Assembly: GCA_030686995.1 (NCBI GenBank) | Contig: CM060703.1 | Location: forward strand, 111,692,361-111,756,360 | DNA from: Artemisia argyi | Lineage: Eukaryota > Streptophyta > Magnoliopsida > Asterales > Asteraceae | Length of the DNA stretch: 64,000 nt | Direction of reading: 5' to 3' | Shown: piece by piece, positions 22,921-33,576 of the stretch | How positions within the stretch are numbered: the stretch's first letter is position 1 | Layout: the number at the start of each line of letters is the position of its first letter | The notes under the pieces: model-generated | What the model was told of the DNA's origin: nothing | Seen by the model: the letters and a program-made list of their open reading frames with translations, nothing else | Database searches by the model: none | Program-made: the position numbers and the translations under genes

Positions 22921-24126
22921 AAAGCACTATACAGATATAAACATCCCTCGACTAAATGTATCTAAAATTAATCGACATAACTATTAAAGTTGAACCTTCC
23001 ACACACAATTGAAGCTTTGCATGTGTAATGTCACTCTTCTTTCAATTCCAAATTAGGTGATAATATCAAGATGCTACCACAAAATACACAATCTCACACA
23101 CACAGTCACACAATTACTCTCTTTCTCATATCACTATGTCACACACAGTCCGATTTTGTAGGTGGTGAGCCGACGCACACATGTTCTTAAGGAGTATATG
23201 CATATCTAAGACACGTTACACTGTATTTAAGATGTGTATAAGTCAAGCTATAAAGAAAACGGCATTGTTTTCGTCCAAAGTTCTACCTAATCATGAAACG
23301 ACGTCGTTCAAAGCAAACCAAAGAGTTAAAAAGAAATTCAAAACGACATCGTTTTGGAGCCGCATTGAACAACGTCGTTTCCCATGATAAATGTATAATA
23401 AAGTAATATGATTAGAAAAGACAAAATAGTGGCAATATGTCTCAATTTTATCCGGAGGAAAGATATCATCAGGATGACCTCGTCCGAGCTCGGGAGCAAA
23501 TATTACGAGTAATGTTCTTATATGTTACGTTGTTAATTATTAAGGTATTTTTTTTTTTTTTTTTTTTCCAGTTTTAATGAAAGTTTAATTTCAGCAAATA
23601 TTGTGAAGACGGTGAGAGCCTTAAATCTCGTCTTCCGCTTCTGCTGCATGGGTCTCTTCGTCATCGTCGATGAGGATTATGTGCAGGTGGTCCCATCATC
23701 TTGTTCGATTTTCCCTCATGGTGGACCCCACATGCCTACACACGTCGATCTTACGTGGACGAAACCAAATGAATTAAGTAAAAACTGTAATATCGACATG
23801 TTTGTGGGTCCATTTCCAACGGCCAACCGCCCCCTCACTCTTCTTCTCTCTCTAATTCTATACTACTAAAACACACGAATAAATGAACACTCAAGCTTAT
23901 TTTTAGCTGAGTTTTTCTAATTTTAATAATTATTGTTTCAATGAAAAGTATTTTACTACATATTAACTTCTCTTACAAAATGCAACAACTTATCCATGCA
24001 TTCTGTTTCCAAAGTAACATGTCGAAAAAATTTTAGTGCGGCATCGGCGCAATTTGAGCTACATAAATTCTTTTATTCAAGAAAAATTTGAGCTACGTAT
24101 CCGATGTCTAACTCAAAAGTTGCTAC
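22921..24126. other. Spacer with a cluster of ACGACGTCGT-type palindromes; no clear gene
   Basis: Four near-palindromes with the core ACGACGTCGT or a one-base variant lie at about 23256-23273, 23295-23310, 23340-23355 and 23369-23382. An 88-codon frame at 23603-23869 follows a T-rich tract and could be an exon remnant, but I recognise no domain in it. Confidence 0.4.
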
Positions 24127-24151
24127 TGTTAAAATCTTGGGTTAATGTTAT

Positions 24152-24340
24152 AAGGGAAGGGATCCAGTAAGAATAAAAACTAAAATAGGAAGAATAAGAA
24201 GAATTTCTAAGCACAAATTTCAAATATGAGAGAATTTTAAGTGGAGATACATCTATTTTTATATGTACATCTAAAATGAATGGTTGTGGTTTTTTCTTAT
24301 CATTCTTATTTTAATTTTTCTTTTTATTTGATCCTAACTC
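24152..24340. mobile_element. hAT-like MITE, copy 1
   Basis: 189 bp with terminal inverted repeats (AAGGGAAGGGATCC... against the complement of ...GATCCTAACTC) that extend imperfectly over about 45 bp. It is flanked by a perfect 8-bp duplication AATGTTAT (24144-24151; 24341-24348). An 8-bp TSD is characteristic of the hAT superfamily. It has no coding capacity. A second copy is at 26059-26250. Confidence 0.85.
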
Positions 24341-24381
24341 AATGTTATCATGTTAAAATCTTGAGTTAATGTGATAATATA

Positions 24382-24600
24382 TGGCAGCGGACTTTTTTGT
24401 AATTGTCGTTACTTAAAGTTATTGTAATGCAGTTTATTACACTTAATTGCATGTGTAATAGTAAATATTTTCTCGATTATTCAATGGATGATCAGTATAA
24501 CTTATCAAAGCCTCTAATGTAATGTAAGTTACACAAAATATTGACGTATTTTCGGTGGAGTTGTAAAAAAAATAAAAAAATAAAAATCTCCGGTTATCCT

Positions 24601-24641
<41 letters not shown>

Positions 24642-24855
24642 TAAATTTTTGACTTGTTTCCTACACAATCGGATGAAAATGTCACAAATTGTCAACATTT
24701 GAGTGTAACTTACGTTATGTTCAGATCTTGACAAGTTATACCAATTATCAATTGAAAATTTGAGAAAATAATTACCATTATAATGCAAGTATATTAACAA
24801 AGTGATTAAAAAAAATTAATTACCAAAATAAACAATTACAAAAAAACACTGCTAT
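24382..24855. mobile_element. Foldback-type element with long inverted repeats
   Basis: The two arms, about 160 bp each, are imperfect reverse complements: the left begins GCAGCGGACTTTTTTGTAATTG and the right ends with the complement of GCAGTGTTTTTTTGTAATTG. A T-run (24604-24639) sits in the middle. I could not establish a TSD or a superfamily. Confidence 0.6.
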
Positions 24856-24998
24856 TTTATGATGTTAATACTAAGTTTTTTTGTTTTGTGTTTAGTGTAG
24901 TACATAGTGGGGTTTATTATATAAGGAGATAACTTTGATGCTTGCATACTGCCAATTGAATATCATTATGGGCTTGAATCACTAACTACTAACTTGCC

Positions 24999-25000
<2 letters not shown>

Positions 25001-25060
<60 letters not shown>
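25001..25060. repeat. (TA)n microsatellite
   Basis: About 29 uninterrupted TA/AT units. Confidence 0.95.
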
Positions 25061-25064
<4 letters not shown>

Positions 25065-26058
25065 AATGAAGAGTCAAGATTATTATTTTATCAAGTATCA
25101 ATGACCTAATCGAGTTTGTTACTTTGAATTGATTTCTATACTCAGCTGATTAACATATAGCTTGTTGTTTTATGCACTTCACTAGTTGTTATTTTGTTGT
25201 AACGCGTTTACAAAACGAAGAAAGATGTTGCTGACGTTTGTTGGTGAGCTTGAACTAACACCACCACAAGATTTCAAATTTGCCGAATGAAACGTACTAT
25301 TAATGAAAGACCTTAAAGAACAGAAAAATATTAAACCAAAGAGATAACAGTCGTTAGACCTATATTTTTAAAAACACGAAAAGGCCAATATGCATAGACA
25401 TCATCATTTCATTGTTTTCTTCCATAAGCCGAGACATAGATTCTCTTCATGAAAATACGTCCAGTTAGCTTACAATAAGTTTTCTTCCCCTTTTTTTCGT
25501 GGACCGTCATAGTTTTCTAAAATAAAATATTGACGAGGATGGCCTCTCCAAAGTCAAAAAAGTTGTTCTTCTTTATGATAATCAAGCATAAAAGTTTTTA
25601 TAGATAATCTTTTTTATAATGCAAAAAATGGTCGACATGAATCTGGGAGTGGTAAATATATCAATGTATGAAAATTTTGCGACAAAATAATTACAATTTC
25701 AACGCACAGATCTATAGTCTTTTATCTTATCTAAGTTATACTCCTTACGAAATACAAAATGTGCTACTTGAGTATGTATTTTATTTATTAAAATACGATA
25801 TATATGATATGTCGATTTTTATTTCAGCAAGAACTTTTAAGATTTTCTTTTAACTATTTCATACAGGAAAAATATAAACAAACATTGGAACTTAAACGTT
25901 TTTAACATGCCAGACAAATAAAATAGGAATTTCACTGTAGCCCAACATATTTCAAATAAGAGAAAAAATAAATGTATATATGTAGTCGTCCTACTAATTA
26001 AACCTCTAATTTTCGTAGCAAGCTCTAATTAAAAACAATTATTGTTTGAATGATCATG
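25061..26058. other. AT-rich spacer without a recognisable gene
   Basis: I see only short frames without domain features. Confidence 0.6.
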
Positions 26059-26250
26059 CAGGGAAGGGATCTAATAAAAAGAAAAAACTAAAATAAGAAG
26101 AATAAGAAGGATTTTTAGCCACATATTTAAAATAGCATGGAGAAAATTAAAGGGAGATGCATCTAATTTTATAGGTGCATCTAAAATGTGTGGTTATGGT
26201 TTCTTCTTATCCTTCTTATTTTAACTTTTCTTCTTATTTGATACTAACTC
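26059..26250. mobile_element. hAT-like MITE, copy 2
   Basis: 192 bp, closely similar to copy 1 along its length. It is flanked by a perfect 8-bp duplication TGATCATG (26051-26058; 26251-26258). Two copies with independent 8-bp TSDs make the element and its ends certain. Confidence 0.88.
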
Positions 26251-26258
26251 TGATCATG

Positions 26259-26778
26259 TATCATATTATGTTGGAAAAAAACAAAAACCCTTAGGAAAAG
26301 CTAGTCTGAGTAGCTTTCTAAAACAAAGCTAGTCTGAGTAGTTTTCTAAAACAAGCTGATACTTCTGTGATAAAAATTTATCTTGTAACCTTTTATAAAG
26401 TTTGTTTTTAATACCCAAAAAAATATTAATAAATAAATAAATAAATAAATAAAATGCTTGTCTACACAATTGATAGCTACTCTTTTATCTTTTTCTCGTC
26501 ATCCAACCCGTCACATCAGGAAATAAGGGGTTTCTAGTTAAGTTGATCCTACATAACTAAAAATAAAGTATTGCTAGTTTACACATGACATAATATTATC
26601 TTTATTAAAAATAAGAGTTTTGTTAATGATAACTCTAACCTTCTAAAAATAAGAGTTTTGTTAGTCATGAGTAGTTCTTAATATCAAAAATGTTTGTTTA
26701 AAGCAGTCCAACGGAACACGAAAGCCTATCCTCCTTGTTGCTAACAAAACCTGTTAGAGAGTATAATATATATAGCAT
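26259..26778. other. AT-rich spacer left of the Mutator-like element
   Basis: No gene seen. It contains a 38-bp near-tandem duplication ('gctagtctgagtag', about 26298-26352) and a (AATA)n run (26428-26452). It ends with the TSD ATATAGCAT (26770-26778). Confidence 0.6.
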
Positions 26779-26866
26779 GAGTTGAGTTATTTCAAAAACC
26801 ATACATTACTCACATACCAAGGGACATATATGGACCATTGATTTAATTTTGATCAACGGTTGAGAT
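26779..26866 (+). repeat. Left terminal inverted repeat of the MULE
   Basis: It starts GAGTTGAG directly after the TSD. The last 60 bp match the right repeat best. Confidence 0.85.
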
Positions 26867-27388
26867 CAAAACAGTTACTACTAATAAAATACACGGAGGG
26901 GCAATTAACTAAAATTACACTTCCAACAAATACCACTAACGCATTTTCATTTCATCACAATTCCCTCACCAAACACACACTAATTACGGAAAACAAACCG
27001 ATCAAAATCAAACCCTAGAAACACACCAGATCTACCAAATCTCACCGAAAAAAATGGCGGAAAGTGGCGGAGATGATATAGCACTGAAACCATACCCATC
27101 TCCGGAGACAAAGAAGAACAAAAATACGGTTAAAAAACCGATTAAAGGTATACTTATACATTTTAAACAACAAATTTACTATCTCTTACTATCATATATG
27201 TTTTAAATATTGATGCGTATTATGTATAGAGAGTATACTGAAGATGTTATGAATTTACATTGATTATTGAATGTTTATGCAAGTTATTGTGATTTTGTGA
27301 AAAAATAAGTAACTAGAAATTAGGTTTTCAAAGTTAACAGACTAAATCAGTTGATCTTGAAATAAAAAACACAGATTAGAAGCATTCA

Positions 27389-27648
27389 TTCAAGGCGTCT
27401 TATGCGGCTAAGCCTTCGCAGAAGAAGGAAAAGCCGAAGGCATCTTCTGCGGCTAAGCCGCAGAAGACGCCTTCGGCTATGCCAAAGGCATTCGCTGTGG
27501 CTAAGCCGCAGAAGAAGGCATTGGCTGCGGCTAAGCCGCAGAAGAAGGAAATGCCGAAGGCATCTTCTGCGGCTAAGCCGCAGAAGACGCCTTCGGCTAT
27601 GCCAAAGGTGTTGGTTGCGGCTAAGCCGCAGAAGACGCCTTCGGCTTA
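27389..27648 (+). repeat. GC-rich AAKPQK-type repeat in intron 1 of the Ulp1-like gene
   Basis: Tandem copies of a unit built from TGCGGCTAAGCCGCAGAAG and GCCTTCGGC, each self-complementary. In one frame it reads as repeats of AAKPQK and PKASSAAKPQ, which looks protein-like, but no acceptor gives that frame in phase with exon 1 and the frame closes with TAA at 27648. Related hairpins recur at 27876-27912, 29366-29466 and 32166-32245 in non-coding positions, so I treat it as an intronic repeat family. Confidence 0.75.
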
Positions 27649-29365
27649 AATGAAGACACATTTGGCATACACAAAGGCATAGGATGCGGGATATATGTAA
27701 ATGCCTTTGGCATACACAAATACTACGACTTTGGAATAGAAAAAGCCCTAGGATGCTGCTTAGTCTGTATTTTATCACATAGGATATATCAAAAATATTC
27801 ACCTATAGATAGATTAAGTTGATATTGAATGCATTTTATCACATATGATATTGAAAAAAAACACTTATCTTAACTACATTTGCCGAAGGCTATCAATGTA
27901 GCTAAGCCTTCGGAAAAAAAAAACTGATGATGTGTGTTAATTGGTCTGCTTGAACATAATTACTAAACATACGTGTTTTAAAAATGTACATAAAGGTAAA
28001 GCAAAGGAAACTGACGATGTGGAAAAAGTAATTACAACATTGCCGTTCTTGAAGTCATCCACAAAAGGAAGACAAGCTGCAAAAGGTATATTTTAAATGC
28101 TTTATCATATATGATATTTCATATTTTTTTTCAAATAACATGTGTTATCACATATGATACTTGATTTTATTTGTATTTGTTATTGATTTATCAGATGTGA
28201 TAAAATTTTAATATTTTTTTGCAGTACATATAGAAGATGTTGATGACATGGAAATAGAAAAGGAGGAAGATGATAACAACAAAAAGAAGCCAGAGCCAAA
28301 AAAGAAGGAATTTAAAAAAGAACAACGAGAAGTTGTTCAAAGAGAAAAAAATAGATATGTCAAGACAAAGTGTACGACAAGAGGGCGTGCACAGAAAACA
28401 AAAAAAGAAGCAGAAAAACCTGCTACATCTTCTAAGAGATTGAAAAGGCAAAACACTAAAAAAACAAATGAAGAAGCAGAAAGTAGTCAAGAGCGCGAAG
28501 AGGAGGAGGAGGAAGGAAGTGAAACAGAGGCGGAAGAGAAAAAAAGAACAAAAAAGAGAAAAATAGAAATTAAAGAAAAAGAAGATGATACAGAGGAGGA
28601 GCACGAGGACGAGGAGGAGAAGGAACGCAAGGTTGTCAAGGCCAAAAAAGAAAAACCGACAAAAGAAAAACAATACTCTCAAGTAAAAAAAATCACACCA
28701 GCTGCAATATCAACGGAGATATCTAGCACATTCAAAGCTGATTTCATCTTCACAATAAACTTCTTGACACTGTTTGCTAACACCATGGGGACAATAGACA
28801 ATGGTGCAAAGGTGTTTAAGACAGTGTTAAAACATGTCAAAGAAAGTGATGAAATTTCGGATATTGACTGGTGTGGATACATAATGGATTGCTTACAAAC
28901 AAGTAAGCATAATTGGGAAAAGGTGAAGATAGGCGACTACTATTATGGGCCAGCAACCTTCTTATGTGTAAGTTGTTCTACATGTTTCTATACATTTATC
29001 AAATGTGATTCAATACTATACAAATATTACAATCTAACACAAATTTATTTCTTGTATGAAATAACTGTTGTACTTGGACTCAACAAACTTCCCAACATTT
29101 CAAGCTACGCGTCATCGTCCAGCACTAAGAAGTTGGAACACTTAGGCGATGAGGAAGAGGATAGGAATGGAAATGAAGGAAGAATGCCTGGGGAAGCTTG
29201 ATCATCATGAAGAATTTGATCCAGACGAAGAGCAAACTGGTCTGAATTTATACAAGGGAAATGATGTGTACAATGAACTACTGCCACCAAAGAGACCAGA
29301 AACCATAGAGGTTAATTTTACCTTCTATTTTGATTGCTATATAAATTGATTATGTTATAAATTGC

Positions 29366-29466
29366 AGCATAGCCTTCGGCTATAGTCGAAGGTTATGCCT
29401 GCGGCTTAGCCACAGTCAATGCCTTTGGCTAAAGCCAAAGGCATTGCCTGTGGCTAAGCCTTTGAA
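29366..29466. repeat. GC-rich hairpin repeat, second site
   Basis: AGCCTTCGGCTATAGTCGAAGG and GCCTTTGGCTAAAGCCAAAGGC-like hairpins in the intron after 29310. They are of the same family as 27389-27648 in a more decayed form. Confidence 0.75.
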
Positions 29467-31683
29467 AAATCATATATGATTTTAAGTAAGATTTAAATTT
29501 CTTTGAAAAATCATATATGATAATTTTGAAAATCATATATGATACTTCAAATGTTTTTGTAAAATAAAAAATATCACATATGATTTTAAATATAGATTAA
29601 AAAAACTAATACATATTACTAATTTTACAGGAGTTCTCTGAAAGAATAGAAGAGAAGTTTGAAATCATAATAAATGAAAAGAAAGAGCTAGCTGAGACGA
29701 TGAGGGAGGGTATGATGAAGTTCAAAGGAGACAAGCAGTTGTTAGGCTTATGTAAAAGATACAAATCAATGTTTAAAGAGATAGATATTTATATTGATGA
29801 AGGAAAAGAAGAAAATAGTGAAGAAAGCAACAGTGATGATGGAGACACTGATGATGATAGAATTGATGATGGAAGTGATCATGGAAATGATGATGTCGAT
29901 GAGAAAGATAAGGAAGATAAATCTAAAGATAAAAAAGAAGAAAATGTCATTGATAAAACAGATGAAAGTGGGAGTGAAGAAGAGAATTAAAGTGACGAAG
30001 AGAATGGAAGTGAAGAAGAGAGTGGGATTGAAAATGAAGAACTTGAGAAGAAAAATACAATGCAAAAGGAAGAAAAGAGTGAAGAAGAGAGTGGCAGTGA
30101 AGAAGAGAGTGAGAGTGAAGATGAAATGAAAACAAGTGTTGAACAAGAAAAAAAAAGAGGAAAAAGAACATAGGGAAGAAGAGGATAAGATGGAAACAGA
30201 ATTGGAGACGGAAAAAAAATTCCGGTTGAGAAGGAAAAAGATAAAGAAATTGAAGTCGAGAAACAAAAGGAAACAGAAGTGGAAAAGGAGAAAGAAAAAC
30301 CAGTTGAGAAGTTAAAGGGAAATCCAATTCATTCTTTAGAGACACTAAAAAAATAGGGCATCGATCAAGAGAATCCAAACAAGATTTTGGAAAAAGAACA
30401 ACCATAATCTATGACAGGAACAGATGAACTAGATGCCGATTTCGCTGTGGATGATAATTATGAAGCCTTTATGAGTCAAGCACAAGAAAATTTGGAAAAG
30501 CTTAATCAATCACAAAAGAAATCGATAAAAAACACAGCAAGAAAATCCACCTCACCACAACAAAAAATGACAGCAAGGAGAATGAAATCAATTTCACCAC
30601 CAAGTTTCAGTCTTGGTATATGCCCAGTTACCAACAAACCTGCAGTTCAAACTGACACGGTAGCAAAAGAAAAAACACCAATGATTGAAAAAACGGCTGC
30701 AATTGAAACACCAAAGATTCCAAAAAGGACAAGAAATCAAGTTGCTGAAGAAGCTAAAGAGGAAGAAGAGCGACTTGAAAAAAGAGCAAAAAAGCCTTCA
30801 AGATATCTGGTTTCACCATATATGAACAAGAAAACTGTCATAAATACATCATCTCAGCCAGATGAAATGATGGTAACCAATGCTCTATTCTCCATGCAAG
30901 GAAATCCATAGTAAGTATGTTTTAAACTATTAAAGAATCAAATGAATAAAAAGTGTGAAATTGTGCTAAAAATATATCTAACTATGCTTTATCTATTTGT
31001 GTAGCGAATTTATATTTGAAACAGAATGGGCATGGGGCGCAACAACATTCAGAGACAACATGCAAAAACTAGCACCACTTTTAAAAGTGGACTCTAGTGT
31101 AATCGACAGCTTTGCTTGTGTTTTAAGCTATGAAGAAACAATCAACAACAGAAGAGAAAAGATTAAACAGTATTTTCACATGGGAATACTTGTAAGTTAC
31201 CTAAAAAATTAGAACTTAATTGCTAAAATCGTAAATTTGTTTCTTTAACATATGTTTATTTATAAAAACAGACAACACAAATAGTGTAAGCAAAAAAGGA
31301 AGATGAAGAGAAGCAGTATAAAGAGTTTTGTGCAAACTTGATAACCGTATTTAAAGCCAATCCAGAAGAAAAATCAATGGATAATGTGGAATTGGTAAGA
31401 AATAATTTTACTTATTATGAAAAAAGTTTTACTTGTATTAAAATGAATCTAATTTTTCTTACTCTATTTATACAGGCATTCTTTCTAATAGTTGCACATG
31501 AACACTTTTATTTGGTTGTTTTCAATCTACTCAAAGGTACTTATGTCATCATTGACAACTCCAACTCAGGGGCGACTTATGAATTAAAATACTCAAAAGA
31601 ATGTGACATTCTGGTAAGTAATTAGAGATTATGCTCAAGTAATGACGCGTACTGATTTATTATTGTGTTTTCACTATCACATA

Positions 31684-32150
31684 TATGGGGAAAAAAAAGT
31701 ATCACATGTGATATAACAAATGATTTGAAAAAACATGTGAATTATCATATATGATAAACCTATAAAAAATACAAAAGAAAATCAAGTATCATATATGATA
31801 TAAAAAAATAAAAACAATGTGATGTTCTGGTAACTGATGGGAAAAAAAAGTATCACATGTGATATAACAAATGATTTGAAAAAACATGTGAATTATCATA
31901 TATGATAAACCTATAAAAAATAAAAAAGAAAATCAAGTATCATATATGATATAAAAAAATAAAAACAATGTGATGTTTTGGTAAGTGATAGAAAAAAAAA
32001 AGTATCACATGTGATATAACAAATGATTTCAAAAAACATGTGAATTATCATATATGATAAATCTATAAAAATACAAAAGAAAATCAAGTATCATATATGA
32101 TATAAAAAATAAAAACAATGTGATGTTCTGGTAAGTGATTAGATATTATA
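31684..32150 (+). repeat. Tandem array, unit about 151 bp, that includes a copied exon end
   Basis: Three units, spaced 152 and 150 bp by the marker 'aatgtgatg' (31815, 31967, 32117). Each carries three TATCATATATGATA/TATCACATGTGATA palindromes and a copy of the exon-8 end with its splice donor (TGTGAYRTTYTGGTAAGT; original at 31603-31618). Confidence 0.85.
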
Positions 32151-32165
32151 AATTTACATTGAAGG

Positions 32166-32245
32166 GTCTTATTCAGCTAAGCCTTCGGCATAGCTGTAGT
32201 CGAAGGCGTCTTCTGCGGCAAAGCCGCAGAAAACGCCTTCGACAT
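32166..32245. repeat. GC-rich hairpin repeat, third site
   Basis: GCCTTCGGC / GTCGAAGGC and TCTGCGGCAAAGCCGCAGA within the intron before exon 9 of the Ulp1-like gene. Confidence 0.75.
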
Positions 32246-32721
32246 ATGAGATAATGAATTGTCTTTGTTAAAATGAATTTTCTATTTTGTGTAGAAAAAA
32301 CTGTTTTCAAGATATCTGGAATCCCACAAACATAAAAAAGCATCTTACATAGCAAAAAAAAAAAAAAAAAAAGACAACAGTGATGAAGCTAAAGTTGGGA
32401 ACAACACAGAATGTCATTGATTGTGGTATTTTCATAATGATGCATATGGAGCACTATGGTGGAGAAACTTTGAAGAACTGGAACTTTGAATTTCCAAAAG
32501 AAGGAAAAGCTCAGGAGATGGAGATAATAAGAATGAGAATCAAGTATGCAACCAAGATGTTAACGCATGAACTGAACAATCACCGAGAAATGATAAATGA
32601 AGAAGCATTTGAGTTTGCAAAGAAATACACAAACAAGGAAGAGTTGCAGAAGTTGATAAGAGAAGAGATTGAAAAGAAGAAGGAAGAGCAGGCAAAGGAC
32701 CATGTTGCAAGTGCAACATGA

Positions 32722-33576
32722 TGGAAAAGGTTAGCGGTTAGTGGTGGAAAATTCAGAAGTAGGACTGATAACACAAGAATAGAAGGACGGGGGCGTACAA
32801 CATCTTTTTGGGGCCACTAATGCAGATTAAGATCTAATTTCTTTAGACTTTATTATGTAATATCTTATGCCATATAATATGGCTTAAACATGTTAAAACA
32901 ATGTCTTATTTCGTATATCGTATGCTAGAATATCACAAGACAGTTTAAATTTCCAGGTAGGATAATGGTTTAACTTTCTAGGTACTACGTTGCCATCATT
33001 TCTCAAGAAATGAAAATGGCGAAACATTTCTGGATGTGATTTTGAATGTCTTGTTTAAGTTTTTATTGCACAAATTGATAAATCAATTGTAATAGCTGTT
33101 GTTTATCGCTAATCGACTCAGTTTTATAACATACTGCCTAAAAAAAGTATCATACATAAATATCATATATGATAATACACTTAAAAATTTTCCTTCGCAA
33201 TTATCATATGTGATAACTAAAATGAAAGTAACCAAAACACTTGAACACAATCATAATATACTCTTCTTTATAAGTTATCATATATGATAAATCAAAATGG
33301 AAAAAACCAAGTGTAAAATCATATATGATCTCGGAGAATTATCATATATGATAATAAACCTAAAAAAATTACTTCTGAATTATCATATGTGATAACTGAA
33401 ATGAAAGTAACCAAAACACTTGAAAACAATCAGCAACAATCTGTTTCATATAAAAACTCAGTAATAATCAAACAATCATGTCTAGGTCTGTTACTCAAAT
33501 TTCTTCAACACAATCCAACAAAACAAATAATAATCAATGAAATTAAAAAAAATATGCAGACGAATTATGTTGAAAT
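32722..33576. other. Intergenic region between the convergent MULE genes
   Basis: Non-coding. At 33150-33400 there are at least six intronic-type palindromes (TATCATATATGATA, TTATCATATGTGATAA). It must contain the 3' ends of both transcripts, but I see no definite polyadenylation signal. Confidence 0.7.

Larger units (their letters stand above)
27054..32721 (+). pseudogene. Ulp1-like (C48) cysteine protease gene of the MULE, decayed
   Basis: Probable exons by splice signals and phase: 27054-27147 (ATG, MAESGGDDIALK), 27996-28085, 28225-28967, about 29066-29310, 29631-30910, 31005-31191, 31272-31394, 31476-31613 and 32295-32721. The N-terminal half is very rich in Lys and Glu. A conserved block ahead of the protease contains DIDWCGYIMDCL (about 28860). 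The catalytic set of SUMO-type proteases is visible: His in HEHFYLVVFN (codon 31503), Asp in VIIDNS (31554), Gln and Cys in QNVIDCGIF (32407 and 32422). Defects: TAG 29143-29145, TAA 29988-29990, further stops and a shift near 30140-30420, TAA near 31287, a 19-A insertion at 32354-32372, and a likely lost acceptor before exon 4 (ACTG where ACAG is expected). Known relatives are hitchhiker genes of MULEs; their cellular role is unclear. Confidence 0.82.

Noticed and set aside
27386..27802. Arg/Leu-rich frames on both strands over the GC-rich repeat
   Set aside because: Shadows of a short self-complementary repeat. Only the AAKPQK frame is even plausible, and it does not splice in phase.
28191..28682. 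Phe/Leu-rich minus-strand frames opposite the Ulp1-like gene (also 29766-30405)
   Set aside because: Antisense shadows of Lys/Glu-rich coding sequence; the apparent membrane segments come from poly(T).
31684..32150. Regular repeats and spacers that might suggest a CRISPR-like array
   Set aside because: Units are adjacent tandem copies without unique spacers, inside an intron of a plant transposon.
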